Origin: Tridacna crocea
Lineage: Eukaryota > Mollusca > Bivalvia > Cardiida > Cardiidae
Assembly (NCBI GenBank): GCA_943736015.1
Contig: OX031056.1
Span: forward strand, 63,825,277-63,889,276
Direction of reading: 5' to 3'
Length of the DNA stretch: 64,000 nt
Under the pieces are notes generated by a model. The model was not told where the DNA came from. It searched no databases and was given only the letters and a program-made list of their open reading frames with translations. This document shows positions 1-12,900 of this stretch, piece after piece (position 1 is the stretch's first letter; each line of letters starts with the position of its first letter). The position numbers and the translations under genes were made by a program.

Positions 1-490
1 GCACTCCCCCTCAATGAGATCTATCCACCCATGAAATTTCGTAACCCTAGCTAGTATAGTTTTGGAGATATGCTCCGGACAAAATTCAAGTATGAAAAAC
101 AACAAAGGGCAATAACTCAAAAATTAAGCAAGAAAGAGTTATGATTCTTGTGCACTGCACTCCCCCTTGATGAGATCTATCCACCCATGAAATTTTATAA
201 CCCTAGCTAGTATAGTTTTGGAGATATGCTCCGGACAAAATTCAAGTATGAAAAACAACAAAGGGCAATAACTCAAAAATTAAGCGAGCAAGAGTTATGA
301 TTCCTGTGCACTGCACTCCGCCTCAATGAGATCTATCCACCCATGAAATTTGATAACCCTAGCTTGTATAGTTTTGGAGATATGCTCCGGACAAAGAACT
401 GGACGCCGCCTGCCCGCCCGCCCGCCCGCCCGTCCGCCCACCACGGGTGATCCCATAATACGTCCCGTCTTCGACGGGCGTATAAAAAGG
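1..490 (+). repeat. Family A tandem-repeat element, right end (about 156-bp units)
   Basis: Two and a half copies of a unit with 'tgagatctatccaccc', 'gttttggagatatgctccgg' and 'aagggcaataactcaaaaa' recur every ~156 bp. They are followed at 397-490 by an end module: a CCCG-rich run, then 'cgtcttcgacgggcgtataa'. The end module is the inverted counterpart of the start module seen at 5099 (shared ATACGCCCGTC). The array runs off the left edge. Confidence 0.85.
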
Positions 491-642
491 CCTCTTCCTC
501 AGGTTCATAAAAATTCGTCACTGTGTTGTAAAGGGTTAAAACCCTCTTTTATTTCAAATACTTTATGATTACTTGGTACAAATATCTGGTTTTCATTCTT
601 AAGTCAATAATTTATTATGTAAGTGTGAAATAAGAAAGTCAT

Positions 643-864
643 TTAACTCACTTAGCAACGAAATGTTAAGTTTATCCGAATCGAAAGCATTTGCAGACGC
701 CAAAATTAAAGTGACTGAAAATGTTAACCTTTTCTTGTTGACGGTAGAAAACATTGCGGGAAAAGGAGAAAATGCTGGTATCCAGCATTTTCTCCTTTTC
801 CCACAATGTTTTCTAAAGGCTTCTTTCTTAGGGTCATCGAAAGAAGGGATTGTGTGGTAATGCG
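643..864. mobile_element. P1 MITE (TTAA-flanked, central palindrome)
   Basis: Consensus by eye for P1 is TTAA-CTCTTTACCA at one end, the inverted TGGTAAAGAG-TTAA at the other, a length of ~230 bp and a long central hairpin built on GGAAAAGGAGAAAATGCTGG. Here the hairpin is at 745-815, with one mismatched pair in the stem (gcggg/cccac). The right TTAA is lost. TTAA targets and CTCTTT/CCCTTT ends suggest a piggyBac-type non-autonomous element. Confidence 0.8.
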
Positions 865-999
865 TCTACATGCTACAGTACAATACTGTATTCAGTTGGA
901 TTCATAGACTACAGAGCCAGTTGAACTTTGGGACGCATAATATAGGTTTGTCCTGCATTTCTCTGTGAACGAATTCATCATTATACTGAACCATTTCAA

Positions 1000-1210
1000 C
1001 TATTTATCAAACAACAAGATTTTAGACTGGTCCCAGTTGAAATCATTTGCAGATGACAAAATGAATGTGATTTGTTTTAGGAAAGGACAAAAACATTGTG
1101 GGAACAGGAGAAAATGCTAGTTACCAGCATTTTTTCCTTTTCCCATAATGTTTTTTCAAAAGGCTTCTTTCACAGGAGTGTTAAAAGTCATAATTGTGTG
1201 GTAAAGAGAT
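1000..1210. mobile_element. P1 MITE, diverged
   Basis: The left end 'ttatcaaacaacaag', hairpin (1092-1155) and right end 'gtgtggtaaagag' are recognisable. Both terminal TTAAs are lost. Confidence 0.7.
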
Positions 1211-2008
1211 TCAAACTTTAAAGACTAGCCATTCAATTGGCTAAGACAGAAAATCTCAGCAAACTAGATGGCTTGATTTTATATTTTCAGATGATACATC
1301 AAAACTAAGATTTAAATTTGATTTTGCAAATTATCCCTTTTCAAGTTAACTCTAGAAATTCAATGTCATATTTTTTCAATGTGTATTTTAACATTGGTGA
1401 CAGAGAAAAAAATTCAGTTTTCAAGTAAAAGTGCCTGTGTTTACTATGAACTGCAATAATCAATTTTTGGTGAAGATGAAAATAAAACTTGAATTTCATT
1501 GGGATTGTGTGGAAAAGGGTTAAATGACATCATAATTATCATCATACACCTACAGGGTGCAAAAAAACTACCTTCCGCTCTTCCTTACTAGTAAAATTTT
1601 GGTGAGGGCAAGCAGATTATCCTTCTTTGTCTAACTGTAGGACGAGTGCAAAATGGCAGTAAGACAAGTTAAAAATTAATTCTGAAATTTTTTGGACCCT
1701 GACCTATAAATTTTCTGGATCAGGTACAAGCATAGAATTTTGATAAAATCAAACATGTAAGAGAAAAGCATTTCATCTACAAAGTGTTAAGTACAGATTC
1801 AAATATGATGATGTTACCTGCCTGCAAACACCGTATGTCCAAACTGGTTTGAGATCTTATTGGTCAAACATTTGCATCAAAATATTCATTCACCTTTCAT
1901 AAAACAATGTAATTACCCCATATGTTTCATTTTTCTATTTTGGAATAGAATTGCAAATTTTGTGTAAAAATGTGTATGTATATGATAAAAAAGATTATGT
2001 ATATGTAT
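1211..2008. other. No gene seen; AT-rich
   Basis: No ORF with a convincing protein, splice-flanked exon or RNA gene was recognised. It is probably CPSF4 intron 3. Confidence 0.5.
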
Positions 2009-2198
2009 TATGCTATAGTAACTTTCTGTGAAATTGTACAAGTGCCCTCTTTTCTTTGTAGTTTATATTGGTCGCGTAAGCGTAAGTACTGCAAGCATAT
2101 GACGAGGCAGTCTACATGTAGTAGCTTTTACCTGCATTGGAAAAGATAAACAAGAAGTAGATACTAGCAACAGGAAAGTTACTATAGTATCATATATA
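2009..2198. mobile_element. Small TIR element
   Basis: 'gctatagtaactttctgt' at the left and 'acaggaaagttactatagta' at the right are inverted repeats of ~18 bp about 180 bp apart. No ORF lies between them. Family unknown. Confidence 0.55.
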
Positions 2199-2223
2199 TA
2201 GCATCTGACATGATTCGGCTTTT

Positions 2224-2323
2224 GAGGTAAGATTTTATTACACGAGTCGAGGGAAATGTTATTAAGCGAAAGGCTCGCTTAATAATATTTTGACGAGAGT
2301 AATAAAATCCTATCTCAATCGTC
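2224..2323. repeat. Long imperfect inverted repeat (foldback)
   Basis: About 45-nt arms (gaggtaagattttattac… against …gtaataaaatcctatctc) meet at 'ttaagcgaaaggctcgcttaa'. It would fold into one hairpin. Confidence 0.6.
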
Positions 2324-3107
2324 CATGAATGTCAGGTTGTTTTATCACATAACTGCATTTCACGAAATACAAGTTAAATTATGGAAAAACATTCACAAGT
2401 GCACCCGCAGTAATATCTGTAAGACCCATCCTATGTAATATGTACAAAATCACATCGAAAATAACATCACACAAATGTGATGTCAAAAGTGTATAAAATG
2501 AGAAAATTCATAATGGGTATATTACACTGAAAACAAGGGAGGTTATGTGATAAAAATGTATTCTACATCAGTGTTTCCACTGGAAATTTTATTTGGGGTT
2601 TTTTTGTACCCCCTACAACTGAAAAATGGGGGTATAAGAAAAAAAATGTGGGTGCAAATTCAGAAAACTCTAGATACATGTATTTACTGCCTCATTCTTG
2701 TTCAGATGCAGATCAATCATATTATAGATCTACTCTGTCAATGTACATTTTGAAATGTATGCATAACTGACAGTTAAAGAATTGCAAAGTTTTAACTAGA
2801 CTGTAGTGGTCATTATGCTCATATTTTCACATCCCACTAGCCTTTTTTATTTCAGTTTAGATTTCATATTTGAAGGTATGACAATAATGGTTCTCAACTG
2901 AAGGTAAAGTAATCCATATTCATGATTTGCAGCAAAAAAAAAGTACGTTACATTAAGATATTTGTGGAAATTTGTAACTTAAATCCATTACAAGCTGAAA
3001 AGAAAGTATGAGGTGACTCTGATCAGACAATGTAAACAGGAGCATTTTGTTGTGTCATGGGATTCTGTGTTTTTTTAACCTATCCATTTTTCATGTCCAT
3101 TTAGTTA
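2324..3107. other. No gene seen
   Basis: AT-rich sequence with no supported feature. Confidence 0.45.
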
Positions 3108-4022
3108 TTATTATCTCCTGCTAGATGGCATTCTATAAATACTCATCTATCTGATATGGGCATCCTGGGTACAGAACCGAACCACTTTCCTACGCGATAC
3201 CCATTACTTTGAATTTAAAACAAAAAAAAGTTTACCCAATAAAACGCTACCTCGTGCACTTCACTCAACTATGATCACCAATTTAGACAAATCTGTTGCT
3301 AAAGCAGGTCTCATTTCTACTCAAACGTATTGATACGTAAAAGCTATTTTCAACATTGCTACTTTATAGAGCGTAATATTACAGTCAGCCCGCTTTCAGG
3401 GCTAGTAGTGATGCGTCGTATAAGACAGTCAAATCTTCGAAGAATATGACATGAAAAGACAACAATTTAGTTATGGATAGGTGTTTCTGCATGATCTGGC
3501 TAATGGTTGATAATAAGGATAGCAAGTCACTTCAAAACCTGTCATTTTACACAAGATTAGCAGATAATGGCTTTTGTTTTTGGTTACATTTTTTCTTGAG
3601 GTCTTGCATGTAACCAAACTTTGTTATGTGAATTTCAATTCTGTACAGTGATTGACATAATAATTTGCGTGAGTCTGAACACCGATATGAACTCTGTTTT
3701 CTCGATGATGAATATTTCTACAACTCATGTGCCTTGCTTGCTTACGGGAACCCGAATTCCGAAACCCGAAAGAACATTTCTGAGCTAATCCCAATGTAGG
3801 TTCACAGACGAAAGACGTTGACGTCAACAAAACGCTCTCGATTAATCGAGAGAGATTAATATAAGTTGTAAGAACTTGTTTCTCAATCGATGTAAAATAA
3901 ATTTGTTTTTAAACAAAACGCTCTTTCATAGACTGCGTCAAACAAAGGAGAGCTGAATTAAGGATTCTTTTTGGAAACAAACGAGTCACAGTCTGCAAAA
4001 GAATGCCATCTAGTGGGAGATA
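3108..4022. mobile_element. TIR element, about 915 bp, copy 1
   Basis: 'attatctcctgctagatggcattct' at the left end is inverted at the right end as 'agaatgccatctagtgggagataat' (~25-bp TIRs, split here only by small mismatches). No intact ORF is present. Its left ~345 bp are repeated directly at 4036-4381. Confidence 0.65.
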
Positions 4023-4035
4023 ATGGCAAATTATC

Positions 4036-4381
4036 ATTATCTTCCCCTAGATGGCATTCTATAAATACTCATCTATCTGATATGGGCATCCTGGGTACAG
4101 AACCGAACCACTTTCCTACACGACAACCATTACTTTGAATTTAAAACAAAAAAAAAGGTTTACCCAATAAAACCCTACCTCGTGCAATTCACTTAACTAT
4201 GATCACCAGGTTAGAGAAATCTGTTGCTAAAGCAGGTCTCATTTCTCCTCAAACGTATTGATACGTAAAAGTTATTTTCAACATTGCTACTTTATAGAGC
4301 ATAATATTACAGTCAGCCCGCTTTCGGGGCTAGTAGTGATGCGTCATATAAGACAGTCGAATCTTCGAAGAATATGACATG
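4036..4381. mobile_element. Second, truncated copy of the 3108-4022 element
   Basis: This copy is closely similar to 3106-3452, including 'cagtcagcccgctttc', and ends abruptly at 'gaagaatatgacatg'. A further inverted fragment sits at 6184-6262. Confidence 0.7.
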
Positions 4382-4951
4382 GGCAGACAACGGGCAAATT
4401 ATAGGTCGCGAGAATAAAGACCGAGTACGCCGACCATGTAAATGTTCTAAAAATAAAAAGCTGGAAATCCAAAATTTTTCTGATGTTAGATTTACTTTGT
4501 CAGAAAATAGCTTTTACGTGAGCCATTCTATGCAAACACTTTCTTTTTTTTATTTTTATGTTCCATCTTCTTCTGTATTTTTTGTGCTTGATTTCACGTA
4601 CAGTTTTGTAATTTTGTGCGTGTTTTATTTCATTTATATGTGTTTCACGCACGATTTTGCGTGATCGGGAACACTGCTACATGTACTCTAAACTAAAGGG
4701 GGCTCAATGCATCTGCAGAAAGTCTGCCCAGCCTGATCTGAATCAAAACATTTTGTCAATTTTCTGTAAGTCAAATGACCACAATACCAAAAGATGTAGT
4801 TGTTAAACTTACAGTGGTTTATATCAGCCAAAATTATATAATTTGCTAGGTAAAACGATTCACCGAGATGCATTTAATATCTAGCAATTTGCCTCAGTAT
4901 AGCTCAGTTATCAGAGATAAAGATGATGTGTAATTCAGTTACCATGTCTAC
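4382..4951. other. CPSF4 intron 3, donor side; no further exon seen
   Basis: I looked on the minus strand for finger 4-5 coding sequence (KHGP.CRHRH-like) and found none here or to the left. Confidence 0.5.
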
Positions 4952-5038
4952 AAAATCCTCTGTCATACCAGGCACAATCTCGCACTTTCTGATCTGGATC
5001 TATATGGAGAAATGGGCATTCCTTGTTATTGCACTGTC
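4952..5038 (-). CDS. CPSF4: CPSF4 exon 3 (completes zinc finger 3)
   Basis: This 87-bp exon is too short for ordinary ORF detection. It follows ttcttgcag and ends before GTAGAC at 4951. It encodes QCNNKECPFLHIDPDQ and then RDCAWYDRGF. The final T begins a Cys codon, matching the FCKHG continuation known in the family. Confidence 0.92.
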
Positions 5039-8000
5039 CTGCAAGAAAAAGAGCTATTGTTCACAGTATAATCAAGCAACTTGGAAAATAGTATGTCTAA
5101 ACAAGAGCGGCAAACTGTCGCAAGATACGCTCGTCTTACCCCAAGTTGTAAAGCTGGGGCATGCACCAGACTAAATTCAAGTATGAAAAATGACAAAGGG
5201 CAGTAACTCAAAAATTAAACGAGCAAGAGTTATGATTCCTGTGCACTGCACTCCCCCTTGATGAGATCTATCCACCCATGAAATTTCATAACCCTAGCTA
5301 GTATAGTTTTGGAGATATTCACCAGACAAAAATCAAGTATGAAAAACAACAAAGGGCAGTAACTCAAAAATTAAGCAAGCAAGAGTTATGATTCCTATGC
5401 ATTGCACTCCCCCTTGATGAGATCTATCCACCCATGAAATTTCATAACCCTAGCTAGTATAGTTTTGGAGATATGCTCCGGACAAAATTCAAGTATGAAA
5501 AACGACAAAGGGCAATAACTCAAAAATTAAGCAAGCAAGAGTTATGATTTCTGTGCACTGCACTCCCCCTTGATAAGATCTATCCACCCATGAAATTTCA
5601 TAACCCTAGGTAGTATAGTTTTGGAGATATTCACCAGACAAAATTCAAGTAGGAACAAGAGCGGCAAATTGTCGCAAGATACGCCCGTCTTACCCCAAGT
5701 TGTAAAGGTGGGGCATGCACCGGACAAAATTCAAGTATGAAAAACAACAAAGGGCAATAACTCAAAAATAAAGCAAGCAAGAGTTGTGATTCCTGTGCAC
5801 TGCACTCCCCATGGATGAGATCTATCCACCCATGAAATTTCATAACCCTAGCTAGTATAGTTTTGGAGATATGCTCCGTACAAAAATCAAGTATGAAAAA
5901 CGACAAAGGGCAATAACTCAAAAATTAAGCAAGCAAGAGTTATGATTCTTATGCACTGCACACACCCTCGGTAAGATCTATCCAGCCATGAAATTTCATA
6001 ACCCTAGCTAGTATAGTTTTGGAGATATGCTCCGGACATAATTCAAGTATGAAAAACAACAATGGGCAATAACTCAAAAATAAGCAAGCAAGAGTTATGA
6101 TTCCTGTGCACTGCACTCCCCGTCAATGAGATCTATCCACCCATAAAATTTCATAACCCTAGCTAGTATAGTTTTGGAGATATCTTATATGACGCATCAC
6201 TACTAGCCCCGAAAGCGGGCTGACTGTAATATTATGCTCTATAAAGTAGCAATGTTGAAAATAACTCAAAAATCAAAGGACTGAAAGTCCTGAAAAGCGG
6301 ATTTGTTGAACAGTTTCAAGCTATTTGGTGTGATGTGAAAAATATAAATACCCACCCTTTAAACTATTTTCTCCTGTTTCAATAGTGTTTTCAATTATAT
6401 GAGTAAACTTAAGTTCATTTACAGGTATCATTTTCTTTTGTCTGCAGATGCATTTAACTATTTCCATATTAAAGGCAACACCAGAAGCTTTGATGGACAG
6501 TGTGGGTCAAGATCAGACTGCACAGAACATATAGTCTGATCTCTGATCTCCACTGTTCCCTGCTTCATTGTAGATTCATGACCAAATTGTTTCTTGATCT
6601 TGCAGAAGAAATGTATTTTTAGCCTTTGAGACAATGCAATTAATTTGTTCAGTAGTGAAAGCGTTAAAGTGCCTAAAACTTGTCATATGCGACAGTAATG
6701 AACAATGAAATGGCATTAATTTGATTACCATATTTGATTAAAAAACAAGAAGTAACTTATGCATAGATGGTTGACGTAGACTAACTTGAACAAGCTTACA
6801 AAATTAACTCCCATCTAAATGTGGATCTGGGGTCCTGCATGGCTCACTAGTAAAGTGTAGGACTTGTTACCTGATGGCCCAGCCTCATTGGATGCACACT
6901 GGTTTTTTTCTGCAAGAGTGTCCTTAGGCAAGACAATGCAGTGCCCCAGCCTAGTACATGTACTACTTAAAGCCAGACATGCAGAAATAAGCTAGCTGTA
7001 GCAGTCATATGACTGAAATAATGTTGAAAGTGACAGTAAACATCATTCAATTAATCAAATGTGGATCTAACATTAGCCTGCAAGCTTAACTTTCATCTAA
7101 TATTTCTGTCAGCCTCACAAAATGTAGCTGTTAAGTTTTAGAAAACATTGGTAGACCAACATATTTTAAGTTTTCATTCTTACTTAAGGTTAGACCTGCG
7201 TAATGGAAAACAGCTATTTCCACTAAAATATCATCCTGCAAAATTAGCTATAGTTAAAAATGAGTATTGTTGAACTACTTTCACCGATTCACTTTTTTCA
7301 TTTTTTCCTTCTTTGAATTATCATTTGTAAATCTAAAACCACTATATTCTCAATTCAAAAAGAGATAATAATTACCTCCCTTTTCAGAAAACTAACAAAA
7401 TTATCAAAAAATGATTTCAAGATAGGCATAAATGGAATTTCTGATCCGTTAGAAATGTGCAAAAATATCATTTCTGCATAAATCCTTATTTATCCTTATT
7501 TTTTATCATCCAATTAGAACATTCACCGGAAGTGCATTACACAGGTTTTATCTTAACTCTTTACAACACAATCCCGAGTTAACAACTGTGTGAAAGAAGC
7601 CCTTTGAAAACATTGTTGGAAATGGAGAATATGCTGGTAACCAGCATTTTCTCATTTTCCCACAATGTTTTCTACCCTATTGAAGACATATTCCATCATT
7701 TGAGCGACATTTGAATTGTCATCTGCAAATGCTTTCACATGTCCAAAATTTCATTGTGTGATAAAGAGTAAAGTCATTTTCCCCATCCCATTTCACCATT
7801 AAGGATAAGTGTGGCAATATTATCCCATTTTGAAGGATGTTCAGAAAAAAGACCTTTTGAAACAACTTATCCAATTGGCTGAGGTGTTTTTTGTCTGAGA
7901 CATTGCTTAAATCAGATTGAAAATATTAAAAGCTCAGCCTAGGGTTTATAAACATGTGAGCTTATATAGATACACTAGACATAATGATTCTATCATTCTT

Positions 8001-9944
8001 TTCTATAGCATTTTAAGCATTTCTAAATTCATCATTGTTCATCATTAAGCAAGACTCTTTTAAAAGATTGAAACTTCTGTACTCAAACATTAAGGTTTTG
8101 ATTTTTACAGTAGCATTTTACAATTCTAGCCTAGGCACAACAATTTCTAAACTTTTATATGGTTGGTATAATCATATAGACTGCAAACAATTCAAATCTA
8201 AAATAGTGAGCCAATGAGAGGAATTTTACTATAATTTAGGCAGTCTGATCTTGCTCTACCAGAACACCTGTTACAAACTATTACAGACTGTCTTCATTCT
8301 GAGGTATAAAGCATGCATTGTTTTGAAACTAGTATGGTTTAGTTAAAAAAAAAAACAATACAGGAGTCCTCTTTGGGTAAAAGAAATAGTGGTATTTTGT
8401 ATGTAAGTTCTTACTGAAAGCACATTGTCCTTTCCATAACTCTTAACACATAGACTAGTATCCTTTCAAGGTTCTTCTTAATTACTACACAACTTCAAAC
8501 TATTGATTTAAAAATGAAATACAAAATCAAATTAGTAACAATAATTTGATTGTTCAGGTAGAATAATTTCTTCTTTTCTTTCAGAAGAATGTTCTTGGTT
8601 TCATTCCTGAACTCAAAAATGTTTTGTAATAGTCTGAGAGGTGAAAACTAAGTGATGTGTTCAGTAATTTCTAAGATTTAGACCATGTGCAATTCATGAA
8701 TATTGAATGTATCTTTCTTCTTTAAATAAATGAAAATTTACCTTGTATCTTCATAAAGAAACAAGTCAAGAAAAGAAATTATTGTACAAAAGAATGTAAG
8801 GTCAACTCATGCAGTGCCACAAAATATGAACTTGAAACCTTCAAGAATAATTTGATGGTGACTATTTTCTGGTTATCAGTGACTATTAGTGTCAACACTG
8901 TTTCAGTCTTACAGTGGTGACAACAATTCATCCGTTTCTGTACCTTTTGGGTTTTACAAGGGCTAGGCTGGTTTTCTGCGGTGTCTTATCTATGGGCATT
9001 CTACAAAATCCTAGCATCTAGAAGAGGACAGAACCTGTGATAATCCATAAGTGGTCAGAACTGGTCAATAATGGTCGACTTGTAGAAGTCAACTGGAAAT
9101 TTAAATGGTCTGATGAGTTTTAAAACGGCAGTTTAGTCTAATTTGTGGATGATTTGTTGTGTGGATTTTTTCCCTCAGATAAGCTGATTTCATCAATGTG
9201 AAAGAGAGGGGTGGAAAAACTGTTTTGTCCGTGCCAAGGATACTCACCAGCTGGCTTTTGCCACTTTTCCAAACTTTGTAGAAGTTCCTAAAGTTCCTAA
9301 TAAGGTCTTTAAGTTTCATGTTTGACACCTAAGTAATTGCTTGATGATAAGATATTATCATGACTATATACAAGTCAGTATTACAAGCTTTAGGAATAAA
9401 GCCTGGTGTTGAGGATAATACTCCAAAATAGGGACACATAATTTGTCCCTTTGGTAATTTGATTTTACTCTTTACTAAATGACAAAATTGTAGGCTGTTC
9501 CAAATTGAAAGCATTTGCAGATGACAGAATAAATGTGACTGAAAAATTAAAATTTGGTTTCGGATGGATACAAAAAAAACATTGTAAGAAAAGCAGAAAA
9601 CACATTTTCTCCTTTTCCCACATGTTTTCAAAAGGCTTCTTACTCATGGTCATTAAAAGTCAGGATTGTGTGGTAAAGAGTTAAGCCACACCCAACTGAG
9701 GTAGAAAGGGCCAACTTTCAAACCTTTAACTGTTTTGATAGCACTTTATAGATGTAGGAAGACACTTAAATGTACTTCAGAGACATTGATGTATCCCAAA
9801 CTATTGTAATATTTAATCAGTTAATGCCTTCTTCATGTGTACCTCAAAATTCCTATACATTTACATGTATATTAATAACAAACCTGCATATTTCTCATGT
9901 TTGCCTATGAATGACTGCTTTTCTGCAATTTAACATGAGAGGTG

Positions 9945-9987
<43 letters not shown>

Positions 9988-12900
9988 TGTCTGTGTAGAA
10001 ACATTATCTAACCTGTAAGAAATGATAATCGACAAAAACTGTTTGCTTAAAAAAAAACAACCTCTATGCAGGTTGACCAGCAATACTGTCTTTTGAATTA
10101 TGATCAAATAAAAAAGTGCCTTAATAATAAAAACTATGATACAGATGATAATATAATAATAAACCTTCATGTACAGGATATAAGAGGACAGCTTTTAACA
10201 TTAATTTAGAAACCAGACAGGTATACATGTAAGCCAGTGATTTAATCAACCAAATCAACCACCCTAATCAACCACACCAATCGACCACTTGTGACCAGTA
10301 TTGACTGTTTATAACCAGTTAAAGCTGCCAGGCTGGTCAATACTCATATTGACCTGCTCTTTGCCAACCTTGCACACTATATATTAACTAAATCATTGCA
10401 AATACCAGTATGTGCAAAAAATACCTGTTGTAGCATTATGAGCTACTTGAACCCTTCCAAACCAAATGAGTTTGCAGACGACAATATTAGATTGGGAGAA
10501 AATGGCAGAAAGTTCTCAAAAAGGGTTGAAAACACTGTGGGAAAAGGAGAAATTGCTCGTTACGAGCAATTTTTCCTTTTCCCACAGTGTTTTCAAAATA
10601 CTTTTACTGCAGACATGTAAAATCAAGGGTTTGTTTGGGAAAGGGTTAAAATCATTACACACCACCGGGCAGAAAATAGTCCTTTTTTTTAAATATGTCC
10701 TTGGTACAACTGAAGGTACTTTTGCAGCCAGAATGGATCAAGATCACACTCAGTGTGACATGTTGCCATGCAGAGTAAAAAATGACTTTAACATAACTAA
10801 ATTAAAACTTTCAAGTTGAATGTACAAATCCAATTATTGCTATTTTGAAGTTAATTCTTTTGGGAAAAGTACTTTCTTACAAGGCAGTATGGATCAAAGA
10901 TCAGACCTCACTTTTGTGCAGTCTGATCATAATCAACACTTTCTGCAAAAGGTCCTTGAGTAGCACTTATCAGCCTAAGGGTTAATGGCATTGGGTCACT
11001 CTATGAAAGTTTAAAAACTATATAGGCATACTTTCACGCTAAGGTTTGAAATACATAAAACACAGTCACTGTCTTAAATATGGGCTGAGCTGCAGTTCAT
11101 AATAAGAATTTAAATAAGTAAAAATAGTTATATAACTTGCTCTGTAAATGCACTTCTAATTCACAGGATCAGAAATATATCAAAGATGTCAAATCTATAT
11201 GTCTAAAAGAAAGACGTATAGATGCATTTCTGTGCATCCTTTGTCATAAATGATCTACTACCTCGGCCTTTTTTTTTTTTGCTGAAATGTCACAAAATAA
11301 AATTCAAGGTATCAGAGGGACTAAAAATGAAGTTTTACATCTTGAAGACAAATTGGAAGCCTATCTGAGTCCTTTAGGATTCACGTTAGTGGATGTCTAG
11401 TTCACTGAAAAGGACACGATTTTCCACCAAAAACTTTCAGTTAAATTCGTGTCACGGGTTCGTACTTGATCGGGGCCGTTTGTAAATAAATTATTTCTTA
11501 CCGTCGATGACAAGAGCGAAACATTGGTTCCAAGCCTTTATGCTACAGGATGCATATAAATCAAACATTTTTTTTATACACTGCACGATCTCCATACTAT
11601 CAAAAGTTCTGCAAAAATGTTTCAAACAAATCGGAAATTCATCGAGAGTGTCATACGAGTGGCCGCAACTAGTTTTGGTCGGCTTTATGGGTTCTGTATA
11701 TTCGTTATCGACAGGGCTTTTTATATCATTTATGGCCAAATTCTAGCTGGCTCTCTGAACAGTGAACAATTTTTTAAATAAGACATAGTTGAAAATGTGA
11801 TTTTATCGGGGGAAAATTGCTTAATCTCCTTGTTTATTTGGCAGCGGATGATACAAGTTGTGAATGAAAGTTCTTGAATGAAAACGAGGGCAGTGTAAAT
11901 AATGTTCATACGCTACATTTTGAAAAATACAAGAACAAACTTTGTTTTAGTATTAAAGTAATTTAGATTGACAATTGTTTAGTTTTGGTGAAATTTCGAT
12001 AAAGAAATCAACCTTAATTTGTATGGTTTGTTCAGGGTCAGAATTTATCGGATTTGTAGATCTGCGTTATTAGCCTATAACTCATCCATGCAAAACTGAA
12101 ACTAAGCGCGCATGCGTCGTTACGGATGATGTATTTGGTTCCGGTCAAAACGATCACAGTAAGCGGATTTGCAATAGCAAATCCGCTAATTAAGCAAGCA
12201 AGAGTTATGATTCCTGTGCACTGCACTCCCCCTCGGTGAGATCTATCCACCCATGAAATTTCATAACCCTAGCTACTATAGTTTTGAAGATATGCTCCGG
12301 ACAAAATTCAAGTATGAAAAACAACAAAGGGCAATAACTCAAAAATTAAGCAAGCAAGAGTTATGATTCCTGTGCACTGCACTCCCCGTCAATGAGATCT
12401 ATCCACCCATGAAATTTCATAACCCTAGCTAGTATAGTTTTGGAGATATGCTCCAGACAAAATTCAAGTATGAAAAACAACAAAGGGCAATAACTCAAAA
12501 ATTAAGCGAGCAAGAGTTATGATTCCTGTGCACTGCACTCCCCCTTGATGAGATCTATCCACCCATGAAATTTCATAACCCTAGCTAGTATAGTTTTGGA
12601 GATATGCTCCGGACAAAATTCAAGTATGAAAAACAACAAAGGGCAATAACTCAAAAATTAAGCGAGCAAGAGTTATGATTCTTGTGCACTGCACTCCCCC
12701 TTGATGAGATCTATCCACCCATGAAATTTCATAACCCTAGCTAGTATAGTTTTGGAGATATGCTCCGGACAAAATTCAAGTATGAAAAACAACAAAGGGC
12801 AATAACTCAAAAATTAAGCGAGCAAGAGTTATGATTCTTGTGCACTGCACTCCCCCTCGATGAGATCTATCCACCAATGAAATTTCATAACCCTAGCTAG

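Noticed and set aside
11507-11746. Plus-strand 79-codon ORF
   Set aside because: Antisense to the better-supported open frame at 11491-11742, and no splice signals.
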